Source of the DNA: Xenorhabdus szentirmaii DSM 16338
GTDB lineage: Bacteria > Pseudomonadota > Gammaproteobacteria > Enterobacterales > Enterobacteriaceae
Direction of reading: 5' to 3'
DNA: 64,000 bases
Assembly: GCF_002632585.1 (NCBI RefSeq)
Contig: NZ_NIBV01000002.1
Location: forward strand, 1,940,561 to 2,004,560
Shown here: one piece after another, positions 43,901 to 50,025 of the stretch
How the letters are laid out: each line of letters opens with the position of its first letter
How positions within the stretch are numbered: the first letter of the stretch is position 1
Position numbers and translations under genes: made by a program
Notes under the pieces: generated by a model
Told to the model about the DNA's origin: nothing
The model's input: only the letters and a program-made list of their open reading frames with translations
Database searches by the model: none

Positions 43901-46598
43901 CTATGGCCCGACCGAAATTACAGTGACCGCCACTGCCTTGCTGATAGATGGCAAACAACTGGCAGACAGCAAGCAGGCTGTGACGATGACGGATAACATT
44001 CCGATCGGACGTCCACTCTCCAATACCCGCATTTATATTTTGGATGCATTTGGCCAGCCTGTTCCCATCGGCGTCAGCGGCGAAATTTACATCGGTGGTC
44101 AGGGTGTCGCCCGGGGTTATTCAAATCAGCCTGAACTCACGGCAGAGAGGTTTGTCATTGACCCATTCAGCAAACAGCCGAATGCCCGGATGTATAAAAC
44201 CGGCGATTTGGGCCGCTGGCGGGCTAACGGCAATATCGAATATCTTGGACGCAACGATTTTCAGGTCAAGATACGTGGTTTCCGCATCGAATTGGGTGAA
44301 ATAGAATCCAGATTGATGCAGTGTGCCGGTGTACGTGAAGCTGTCGTGCTTGCCCGTGAAATCCCTGATCAAACAGGCATGGCGGGGGATAAGCGCCTCA
44401 TTGCTTATCTGCTGGCAAAACCACAGGCGAAACTGCTTCCCGCAGCATTACGCCAGCAGCTCTCACAACATCTTGCTGAGTATATGCTGCCCTGTGCCTT
44501 TGTCATTCTCGATGCCTTCCCGCTGGCCCCCAATGGCAAACTCGATCGTCAGGCATTGCCGTTGCCGGATCAAACTGCCATCGTGAGCCGCACTTATGAA
44601 GCGCCAATCAACACAATGGAAATCACTCTGGCCCGGATCTGGCAAACATTATTAAAGCTGGAAAGGGTGGGACGTTACGATCATTTCTTTGAAGTCGGCG
44701 GCCATTCGCTGATGGTTGTCAGCCTGATTGAACAGTTGCGGGAACAAGGCTGGGGGCTTGATATCCGTTCCGTGTTTGCGGCCCCTGTACTGGCTGACAT
44801 GGCAAAAATAATGCAACCCATTGAAAAACACCCCACTGAGTTTATTGCTCCCCCTAATCTCATTCCTGATGGTTGTACCAAAATCACGCCGGACTTGTTG
44901 CCCCTCATCGCTTTGACACAACAAGAAATTGACACGATAACCGACACTATTTCCGGAGGGGCGGCCAATATCCAGGATATCTATCCGCTGGCACCGTTAC
45001 AGGAAGGTATGCTGTTCCATCATTTGTTACAAACACAAGGCGATATCTATCTGTTGCACATTGCACTTGCTTTCGACAGCCGTGAGCGCCTTAATGCTTT
45101 CCTGGCTGCCTTCCAGCAAGTGATTAACCGCCATGACATCCTGCGTACCGCTATCTGTTGGCAAGGTTTAAAACAACCCGTGCAAGTTGTCTGTCGTCAG
45201 GCATCCCTGTATGTCGATACGTTTGTGCCTGAAAATGATCAAGACATTCTGTCTCAGTTACTGGCATACACTCATCCGTATCAACGCCGACTGGATGTCA
45301 GCCGGGCGCCGGTTTTTTCTGTTGATACAGCCTATGATCCCCATCAGGAAGAGTGGTTACTGGCTATATGCTGCCACCATATCCTTAATGATCATATATC
45401 ATTGGACATTATCATTTCTGAAATCCATGAACTCATGCACCACCGTGCCGGGCATCTCATTCCGGCACTGCCTTACCGACACTTTATCGCCCAATCCTTG
45501 AACATGCCGCCATCATCACATGAAGATTATTTCCGTGAAGCACTGGCTGATATAGATACACCCACCCTGCCTTTCGGAATACCGGACATTTACAGTGTAG
45601 ACCGGCCAATTACGAACTCAACTCAACTTATCAGTGCATCCCTGTCGAGAGATATCCGCAAGCAAGCCCGCCGTCATAGGGTAAGCTGCGGTGTACTCTT
45701 TCATGTCGCACTGGCGCTGGTACTGGCAAAAATAAGTCGTCAGGAAGACATTGTTTTCGGAACTGTTTTGTCGGGGCGGATGCAAGGAGGAACAAATATC
45801 AATCAAATTCCGGGCCTGTTTATCAATACCCTGCCCGCCCGGGTCCGACTGACCGGAAATAGTGTACAACAGGTGGTGCAAGCGACTTATCACAGTTTGA
45901 CGCAATTACTTGAGCATGAACAAGCATCACTGGCATTGGCTCAACGCTGTAGCGCAGTGACATCCCCTTTGCCGCTCTTTAACACTTTGCTCAACTACCG
46001 TCATACCCGGTTGGATACAACCCGCAATGTTTGGGAAGGCGTTCGCCTGATCACGGCTGAGGAGAGAATGAATTATCCCCTCTACTTCGCTGTGGATGAT
46101 CTGGGTAAAGGCTTCCGGCTGGAAATTCAGGCCATACAAGGCATCGATCCGGCACACCTGCGTGCTGATATGCTCAGCGCCCTGTCTGGTCTGGTTGATT
46201 CGTTGGAAAACTCTCCACAACAACCCATCGTGGACATACCTGTTGTTTCCGGTACTCACTGGCAACCGCAACACATTAATCTCAGCCCCAGCCCCGGACA
46301 GAGTGATTCTCTGTCTCAACAGATCATCATTGCAAAATATGGATATGAAGCCCCGAATGGTGATGTAGAAACCGCATTGGCTCAAATTTGGCAGGAACTG
46401 CTGAAACTGGAACGCGTGAGCCGACATGATCATTTCTTTGAATCCGGAGGACATTCACTTATTGCAATACAACTATTAGCCCGCATGCATGAGCAAAATA
46501 TGCATATTTCATTGATGGATGTACTGACCTACCCTACCTTAAGGGAAATGGCTTTGAAGGTAAACGATGCCCCGACTTCTCTGATATCCGGAAAATAA
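34932..46598 (+). CDS. NRPS, C-A-T-C-A-T-C-A-T-C-T, last module lacks A domain
   Basis: A 3888-residue peptide synthetase. C1 has HHLIIDG at residue 162. A1 is at about 500-1015 and T1 has its GGHS serine at 1070. C2 has HHLISDH at 1293. A2 is at about 1596-2105, with T2 serine 2164. C3 has HHIITDGWS at 2355. A3 is at about 2666-3195, with T3 serine 3259. C4 has HHILNDH at 3482, and T4 serine is 3842, followed by the stop. C2 and C4 begin DIYPLAPLQEG and differ from C1 and C3; I read them as dual condensation/epimerisation type. Only about 35 residues separate C4 from T4, so the last module has no adenylation domain. There is no thioesterase. Specificity residues by eye: A1 DVWFIGGVC (unassigned), A2 DLYNNALTY (close to an alanine code), A3 DISIIGAVT (unassigned). 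I chose ATG 34932, seven bases after AGGTGA; ATG 34821 would add 37 residues. The product is unknown. Confidence 0.93.
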   Translation: MSHDHYTASKVTSSKTPPLVDVNNDDFSLSPASPLSSPQQVIWLDQIIHSDPSNYNIGLFFSIKGALNETLLERAFKTVVYRHDTLRLRMINTHKLPVQKVTNPLSVSMELHDFSPYSDAETRVRQYIDEEFQKPFQLTDTLWRAKLLRVSRAHWYWQFSCHHLIIDGSGLIILFNDIIDSYNHLVQNDAPDKTAPSYLDFIADDQNYLASRDYSRDLQFWLKRYEHLPQPLLSPINAHKVKQPEHTQSIHGKMNEKNAVEQKKTASWQPPVCWQIDKALLQRIEEKVSQQGLSILHFMYAVLASYFSRAAGVDEIVFGIPIHNRKGTQQKNTMGMFASVMPIGIAISPQDTFLDVMQNSAAELRRCYKYKRIPIAEINRQTHIQQKTGRAQLFDITLSLEPFKANMYIEGEDTSIEFFDLHHGVPYPLSVIIKQYTDTASPENTPANVTIEFNFSTDYLSTEDVVMLQARLAVLLDSALMSPDVPITSLPILPETERRQILTDFNATEAEFPQNALIHQLFEAQVQKTPDAIAVVFENQSLTYDELNRHANRLAHHLIELGIRPDDRVAICAERGLDIVVSLLGILKAGGAYVPLDPAYPTERLAYMLNDLEPMALIIQPAMVEILGSAILGSAILGSSLTANKIPTIVLDAKEHPVLSHRPEENPNARTLGITSRNLAYIIYTSGSTGKPKGVMVEHHGLCNLIATQQDTLSLTPDSRLLQFVSNSFDVYIWECFMALLAGARLYLAKRTDILPGAALSHYLKTRAITHLFLSPTALAAMDSLPDTLQVLITGSETCPSTLVNRWAHGRKMFNGYGPTETTVCATLYPCNSQEKKAPPIGRPISNTKIYILDPHKEPVPIGITGEVYIAGSGVARGYLNRPDLTAGRFLPDPFSTTTGTRMYKTGDLARWLPDGNIEYICRNDSQVKLRGFRIELGEIEAQLTQCRGVREAVVIVRDDISKQKCLVAYLLAKPDTKLVPTALRQQLSQQLAEYMLPSAFITLDSFPRTPNGKLDIQALPLPNLDSIATQGYEAPKGEAEITLAQLWQALLGVERVGRHDHFFALGGHSLIALSLSEQLYNLNLSLDIRSIFDTPVLTEMAKKMQAAQNDLRDFAVPPNLIPDDCTAITPDMLTLVSLSQQEIDAISATIPGGAGNIQDIYPLAPLQEGILFHSLLQGQGDTYLLNTLFAFDTRDCVDAFLVALQQVIDRHDILRTAVCWQELNQPVQVVWRKALLHINVFVPVSDQNVPAQLLAHTDPDQRRLDINQAPLFSADIAHDPHKNQWLLALCFHHLISDHLTLELIFSEIKELIQSHRQNKLPENLSAPLPYRNFVAQSLHMPKSEHEAYFREMLADVDTPTAPFGILNTHNNQRQMSEATRQLDATLSNAIRTQAHRQGVSPSVLFHIAWAQVLAHASGEDDVIFGTVLLGRMQAGVGIEQILGLFINTLPIRFRLAGKSAQEIVQETHHCLMKLLEHEQTPLALVQRCSSITPSMPLFSALLNYRHSRPDGLNIKSEGVRLLSAQERTNYPFTLSVDDMGESFTLVAQSVSGIDPVRLMDYMTTTLTGLTEALDTEPQRPIVNISVLPATERQQLLVDFNATQMDFPQDALIHQLVEEQVQRTPNAIAVICEGHSLTYDELNHSANRLAHHLMAQGVQPDDRVAICVERSPVMIAGLLGILKAGAAYVPLDPNYPSKRLAYILEDSTPKAILTQTKHLDLLGFLDCSVPSVIFDHTEQHVDVDTVSTCNPDAQAQGLAPHHLAYVIYTSGSTGQPKGVAIEHRNTVNFLTWAQQNFTPEELGHTLCATSLNFDLAVYECFAPLISGGTIHLVPNALSLTAEKSPATEKPVAMASAVSLINTVPSTIVQLLNTHAIPGTTRTVNLAGEALKPNIVEQLFTSSSVQTVCNLYGPSETTTYSTWTRMDRATGFTAHIGRPIANTQIYILDSRGQPVPLGVSGEIYIAGSGVARGYLNRPELTNERFLHDPFSPLPASRMYRTGDLGRWLPDGNIEYLGRNDFQVKIRGFRVELGEIEAKLEQCRGVREAVVIAREDTRENKQLVAYLLTESDIKPTPAELRQQLAQQLTDYMIPSAFVTLDAFPLTSNGKLDRQALPAPDSSAVVTQDYEEPIGEVETALAQIWQTLLGLDRVSRHDHFFELGGHSLLAIQLATRIHQNLALETSLPLLFTYPVLADLAAALTESTAITQPTIIPAVDRSRHLPLSFAQQRLWFLAQLNPAASLAYHIPAVLRLSGQLNLTAFKAALDSLVARQESLRTRFAFVDEQPCQYIDAADTGFPLNYQDLRGLNKTLDRNRIDELISLETQTLFDFANEPPVRGKLLQLSDEEHIFILIQHHIITDGWSVGILLRELDILYRAALEEKEHLLAPLPIQYADYAIWQQEWLQGENMAAQRNFWQEQLQGAPELLALPTDRPRPPEQTYEGAHIPIHLAPELLVSLKALGQRQGTTLFMTLLAGWSIVLARLSGQNDIVIGTPVANRPQTELEGIIGFFANTLPLRVELENCNTVAELLTHIRERSLAAYAHQNLPFEQLVEILQPNRSLSYNPIFQVMLALDNTPAQSLELPDLSVSMLEQTRRSAHFDLTLSLAETQKGLNGYLEYTSDLFDEVTVGHIAGYLIQVLSAMAADEKQDIARLTMLSAAEHQQLLVEFNTPQSEPSSFDHEPWLPQNGLIHSLFEDQVQRTPDAIAVIFEDQSLSYHELNCRANQLAHSLIAFGVRPDDRVAICVERGLDMIIGLFGILKAGAGYIPLDPEYPVERLTYQLSDGKPALLLTQKHLKKDLSVQDLPVWLLDDETHQNRTAVQPGHNPDSKQLRLQPHHLAYIIYTSGSTGHPKGVMLEHRNVVSLIHAQRQVSKPHPGDRILQFVTVAFDISVSDIFPTLASGATLVLRPAHIKVPDAGFVDFLRQHKVTIINIPTAFWNHWVQEIMAGHCGFSACLHTVIVGGDKVEQRHLADWLSCPETQSCRWFNAYGPTEITVTATALLIDGKQLADSKQAVTMTDNIPIGRPLSNTRIYILDAFGQPVPIGVSGEIYIGGQGVARGYSNQPELTAERFVIDPFSKQPNARMYKTGDLGRWRANGNIEYLGRNDFQVKIRGFRIELGEIESRLMQCAGVREAVVLAREIPDQTGMAGDKRLIAYLLAKPQAKLLPAALRQQLSQHLAEYMLPCAFVILDAFPLAPNGKLDRQALPLPDQTAIVSRTYEAPINTMEITLARIWQTLLKLERVGRYDHFFEVGGHSLMVVSLIEQLREQGWGLDIRSVFAAPVLADMAKIMQPIEKHPTEFIAPPNLIPDGCTKITPDLLPLIALTQQEIDTITDTISGGAANIQDIYPLAPLQEGMLFHHLLQTQGDIYLLHIALAFDSRERLNAFLAAFQQVINRHDILRTAICWQGLKQPVQVVCRQASLYVDTFVPENDQDILSQLLAYTHPYQRRLDVSRAPVFSVDTAYDPHQEEWLLAICCHHILNDHISLDIIISEIHELMHHRAGHLIPALPYRHFIAQSLNMPPSSHEDYFREALADIDTPTLPFGIPDIYSVDRPITNSTQLISASLSRDIRKQARRHRVSCGVLFHVALALVLAKISRQEDIVFGTVLSGRMQGGTNINQIPGLFINTLPARVRLTGNSVQQVVQATYHSLTQLLEHEQASLALAQRCSAVTSPLPLFNTLLNYRHTRLDTTRNVWEGVRLITAEERMNYPLYFAVDDLGKGFRLEIQAIQGIDPAHLRADMLSALSGLVDSLENSPQQPIVDIPVVSGTHWQPQHINLSPSPGQSDSLSQQIIIAKYGYEAPNGDVETALAQIWQELLKLERVSRHDHFFESGGHSLIAIQLLARMHEQNMHISLMDVLTYPTLREMALKVNDAPTSLISGK
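36807..36851 (+). repeat. 15-bp tandem repeat inside A1 of the NRPS
   Basis: Three back-to-back copies of ATATTGGGYAGTGCG (the third ends TTCT) encode ILGSA-ILGSA-ILGSS in the variable stretch between the A2 and A3 core motifs of the first adenylation domain. The unit keeps the reading frame whatever its copy number. Confidence 0.9.
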
Positions 46599-46618
46599 CA
46601 CTTCATCAAATAACGACT

Positions 46619-46650
46619 GAACAAGTGGCTGTCTCAGCAGCCACTTGTTC
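46619..46650 (+). terminator. Hairpin after the large NRPS gene
   Basis: A perfect 13-bp stem GAACAAGTGGCTG / CAGCCACTTGTTC lies 20 bases past the stop codon. It has no clear T run, so termination strength is uncertain. Confidence 0.65.
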
Positions 46651-47099
46651 GGTAACGATTTAACCTAAACTCTGTTTAAGCAGAGCAATTTCCCGATCAC
46701 ATAAATCTAAGCTCGGCTTTTTCGGTTGGAACGTATACACTTCACCTCTCAATTTTGGGGAATGCGAACATTGTGGCAACCGGTGGTTTTGATGGAGTTG
46801 ATAAAAGCAATACCCTGTGATTTTTCTTTACGTGAAGAAAAGAACGTGAAGATCAGGCACTGCATTCCTTTCTTCTTTTTTCTTTTCTTTTCTTTCTTAT
46901 CCAGAGTTCAGATTAAATTAGTAAATAAATAAAAAAAAATACATTAAAATATGTATAAATGAAGTCAATTCATTGAATATGAAAAAGAATAAAGGAAGTT
47001 TATTCAAGGAATAAAATCAACAGTCATTTTATGAAATAGACTCCATTGTCCTTTTTTTTATACTTTTAATTCTCCACTTACCTTATTTAAGGAAATATC
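46651..47099. other. Spacer after the NRPS, no recognisable gene
   Basis: Composition changes sharply here: 46660-46850 is moderately GC-rich and 46900-47100 very AT-rich. A minus-strand frame of about 45 codons ends at 46668 (reading RGEVYTFQPKKPSLDLCDRE near its end) and could be the 3' end of a lost gene, but I do not recognise it. A pyrimidine-rich tract of mostly T with C lies near 46866-46900. Confidence 0.4.
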
Positions 47100-47441
47100 A
47101 TGGATATATTATTTTATAATAGCTCAGATGTGCTTATGTTCATCGCAGCTGGGGGACATAAATCCTCACATCCTCCATACGAGGACAGTACATACATCCA
47201 TTCAGGAGCATGGGGAACTCTCCATATAACAAGTCCTACTATAGAATATCTTGAAGCCTCTGTATTTAGAAATGAAGTTAAATTAAGTATGATTTTTTAC
47301 AGAAATTCTGATAAAAAAAATTACCCTGAAATAAACGAGTTGTTAAATTATAAAAAATTCTCAATTAATTACAATAAAGAAATCCAAATTGGAAATAAAC
47401 TATTTAAATATTATCAGATTTCTATAATTCCGATACTTTAA
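47100..47441 (+). CDS. Small AT-rich orphan protein 1
   Basis: A 113-residue frame with a good ribosome binding site (AAGGA, then AATATC, before ATG). It has no signal peptide or membrane segment. The content suggests alternating beta strands (DILFYNSSDVLMFIAAGG at the start, KLFKYYQISIIPIL at the end). No family is recognised. It has much lower GC than the core genes, so probably recent transfer. It is followed 27 bases later by a second gene of equal size, likely in one operon. Confidence 0.6.
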   Translation: MDILFYNSSDVLMFIAAGGHKSSHPPYEDSTYIHSGAWGTLHITSPTIEYLEASVFRNEVKLSMIFYRNSDKKNYPEINELLNYKKFSINYNKEIQIGNKLFKYYQISIIPIL

Positions 47442-47468
47442 AAAACACAACCTATAGGAATCCATAAA

Positions 47469-47804
47469 ATGCCCACACAAATCATATACAATAGAACTAA
47501 TTTTGATTTTAAAATCAAAATATATACAAACATGGAAGAAGTTAAACCACACTTAGAAAGCGATTTACCTAAAAATCATTATATTATCTTGCCGTTCCCT
47601 GCAGACAATTCCAAGGTAATGACAGGAATAACTCTTTCGAGTTATCCAACTGGAATGGAGTTGAAATATTTTACATCAACCATAGAGAGTGACAGTATTT
47701 TTAGAATACTTCAAAAACCTTTGTTATATATTTATCAAACGAATATAGATGAACCTAACAACCCTGTATTTTCTTTTTATTTATCTTATTCAGCTACTTC
47801 TTAA
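47469..47804 (+). CDS. Small AT-rich orphan protein 2
   Basis: A 111-residue frame with an AGGA ribosome site nine bases before the ATG. It is probably soluble and beta-rich (QIIYNRTNFDFKIKIYTN near the start, YIYQTNIDEPNNPVFSFYLS near the end). It is similar in size, composition and strand-rich end to its upstream neighbour, so the two could be distant paralogues or partners, but I could not establish similarity by eye. The function is unknown. A hairpin at 47914 may end the pair. Confidence 0.6.
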   Translation: MPTQIIYNRTNFDFKIKIYTNMEEVKPHLESDLPKNHYIILPFPADNSKVMTGITLSSYPTGMELKYFTSTIESDSIFRILQKPLLYIYQTNIDEPNNPVFSFYLSYSATS

Positions 47805-47913
47805 CCTCATCATATTTTAAAGTGATTTTAAGGTTTAAAAAATAATGGATCACTGGAATTTTACCTGACAATATTAATAACATGTTAACATTGATTAAAA
47901 TCCTTAACCATAT

Positions 47914-47945
47914 AATGGAGTGATAACATTATCTATCGCTCCATT
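47914..47945 (+). terminator. Hairpin after the orphan gene pair
   Basis: The arms AATGGAGTGATA and TATCGCTCCATT pair over twelve positions with one G-T pair. It lies 110 bases past the second orphan gene and has only a weak T tract. Confidence 0.45.
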
Positions 47946-48040
47946 AAAATAAAACTTTAGCGCATATCCTATGCACAACCTAATTTTAATACATTAACTT
48001 TTTGATTATCACCCTTCATGTGGCAAACAACAAAAAAACA

Positions 48041-48256
48041 TCACCATAAGATAAAAACCCCACAATAAATCCCTGGTGTCTTGAATGTGCTATCTGGGAA
48101 ACATTTTTCAATTGAATATTGACGGTTTCTATTAAAGACCGTTTTATTAACAGGTTCGCGGCCATCTGCATTTTCCGGAGTTAATTTAACGGATAAAAGC
48201 TCACTACAATTATTAATGACCAAATGAATTTTAAAACTCCTATGCTGGTTTTCCCC
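48041..48256 (-). pseudogene. IS982-type transposase remnant
   Basis: The minus-strand frame contains SFKIHLVINNCSELLSVK followed by LTPENADGREPV. This resembles the DDE-domain interior of IS982-family transposases, which typically read GFKLHL-I-N..GE.....LTPGN.DDR.PV. The similarity fades after about residue 30 of the frame and there is no start or complete catalytic set. No terminal inverted repeats were recognised. The call is from memory of the family. Confidence 0.5.
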
Positions 48257-48413
48257 CGTTAGGCGACGCCATCAGTTGCATGAAGGCAGTAAAAGACTTC
48301 TCCACTCCTCCATTGACAAAATTTAGTGAGAATCCACCAATGAAAAAGATTCAACTTTCATTAATTTTAATAAAACTCAGGTTCGCCTAATAAATTCAAT
48401 TATATCTCTATTC

Positions 48414-48495
48414 AATGGGTTCCAAGTTGCTACTTTATTCTCTATTTCCAGGGGGCTTATTTTTCTTACTGACGTGCAGCAACTTGAAATCCATT
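48414..48495. repeat. 82-bp element with 17-bp terminal inverted repeats
   Basis: The left arm AATGGGTTCCAAGTTGC (48414-48430) and right arm GCAACTTGAAATCCATT (48479-48495) are inverted copies with 15 of 17 matches. The right arm shares CTTGAAATCCATT with the end of the ERIC element in nuo, so this may be a degenerate ERIC-related miniature element. It lies just downstream of the permease gene. Confidence 0.65.
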
Positions 48496-48514
48496 AAGCA
48501 TATTAATTTGCCAT

Positions 48515-49927
48515 TTATTTCTGAATCCTGCGTTGTTCCCTGTATTTCCGCGTTCGCCATAAAATTTCCAATATGACAAACCACAATGGTGTGCCATAGA
48601 GTGCAATGCGAGTATCATAATCAAATATCATAATCACAACGGTAAAGGCAAAAAATACCAAGGTGCACCATGTCATGGGGATGCCCATCGGCATTTTATA
48701 AATAGAAGTTTTATGCAGGTCAGGACGCTTTTTGCGGTACGCCAGATAAGCAAGCAATATCATGCACCAGCTGTAAATAACCATGATGGCTGCCACGGTT
48801 GAAACAATGGTAAATAACTTCATGACATCAGGAATAATAAACAGCAGGAATACACCGCTTACCATGCAGATCACGGAAAATATCAGGCTGACAACAGGAA
48901 CGGCACTGCTCGCAGAGAGCTGGCTAAATTTGTGATGAGCCAATTTCTCGGTCGACAAACCATACAGCATTCGGGTACAGGCATATAACCCGCTATTTGC
49001 CGAAGACATCGCCGATGTCAGCGCCACAAAGTTAATGATAGCTGCAGCAGCCGGTAGCCCAGCGAGTGCAAACAGTGTCACGAACGGGCTGACATCCGGC
49101 GAAATATGCGGCCATGATGTCACGGCAATAATGCACATCATGGAAAGTACGTAAAAAATAATGATCCTGATGGGAATGCTGTTAATGGCTTTGGGTAAGA
49201 TTTTCTCCGGCTCTTTGGTTTCAGCCGTGACGGTGCCAACCAGTTCAATACCCGTAAAGGAGAAAATAGCAATCTGGAATCCGGCAAAAAAACCAAATAC
49301 CCCATTTGGCAGGAATACATCGGGCTCCGTCAAATGACGTACAGAAGCTGTCACGCCATTGGGTGAAGTCCATCCCACAAATACCATCCCGATACCAACG
49401 ATAATCAAGGCAACAATCGCCACCACTTTTATCATGGCAAACCAGAATTCGGCTTCACCAAATAGACGCACTGAGAAAAAGTTACACAAGCACATTAACC
49501 CAAGAATAGACAGTGCCGTTAACCAGAGATAACTGTCGGGAAACCAATACTGGATATAACCGCCACAGACCACGACATCCGCGATGCAACTGACTATCCA
49601 GCTCATCCAGTAAGTCCAGCCTAAAAAATAACTGGCTTTATCGCCAAGATAATCAGCAACGAAATCAGCAAACGTCCGATAATCCAATTTGGTCAGCAAC
49701 AGTTCTCCCATTGCCCTCATCACCATGAACGCAAAAAAACCAATCAGCAAATAAGTCAGGATAATTGAAGTTCCTGATACAGCGATTGTTTTCCCCGTCC
49801 CCATAAACAATCCGGTACCAATGGCCCCGCCAATGGCAATCAACTGAATATGACGTTTACCTAATCCACGATGAAGTTTTTGTGCACCTGAGGATTGTTC
49901 CACAGGTGTTTCTAATGATTTCATCAT
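48515..49927 (-). CDS. APC-family amino acid permease, CycA-like
   Basis: A 470-residue amino acid transporter with twelve membrane segments. The family signature RHIQLIAIGGAIGTGLFMG is near residue 25, and FTGIELVGTVTAETKEPEK near residue 230. It resembles E. coli CycA (D-serine/D-alanine/glycine:proton symporter) along its length. It follows astE in the same direction after about 100 bases and a hairpin, so it may serve the arginine pathway or be independent; the substrate cannot be read from sequence. GAGG precedes the ATG pair at 49927/49924. Confidence 0.85.
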   Translation of the reverse strand: MMKSLETPVEQSSGAQKLHRGLGKRHIQLIAIGGAIGTGLFMGTGKTIAVSGTSIILTYLLIGFFAFMVMRAMGELLLTKLDYRTFADFVADYLGDKASYFLGWTYWMSWIVSCIADVVVCGGYIQYWFPDSYLWLTALSILGLMCLCNFFSVRLFGEAEFWFAMIKVVAIVALIIVGIGMVFVGWTSPNGVTASVRHLTEPDVFLPNGVFGFFAGFQIAIFSFTGIELVGTVTAETKEPEKILPKAINSIPIRIIIFYVLSMMCIIAVTSWPHISPDVSPFVTLFALAGLPAAAAIINFVALTSAMSSANSGLYACTRMLYGLSTEKLAHHKFSQLSASSAVPVVSLIFSVICMVSGVFLLFIIPDVMKLFTIVSTVAAIMVIYSWCMILLAYLAYRKKRPDLHKTSIYKMPMGIPMTWCTLVFFAFTVVIMIFDYDTRIALYGTPLWFVILEILWRTRKYREQRRIQK

Positions 49928-49969
49928 CAATGACCTCTACGGTTTTCTTTTTATATACCCGCCGTCTTT

Positions 49970-50002
49970 CAGGTTGCCGCTTGCTTGATTGGCGGCAACC
50001 TG
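49970..50002 (-). terminator. Hairpin between astE and the permease gene
   Basis: A perfect 11-bp stem CAGGTTGCCGC / GCGGCAACCTG lies about 25 bases past the astE stop. It may end the ast transcript or lower expression of the permease gene. No strong T run is present. Confidence 0.65.
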
Positions 50003-50025
50003 ACTTCATGCGGTATATGAATTGA

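Noticed and set aside
46668-46800. Minus-strand frame ending after the NRPS gene (RGEVYTFQPKKPSLDL)
   Set aside because: It has a plausible protein-like end, but no start, no family and no support on the upstream side.
48257-48360. Minus-strand frame ending MASPNGGKPA upstream of the transposase remnant
   Set aside because: No start codon and only about 37 codons; likely chance or a part of the same decayed element in another frame.
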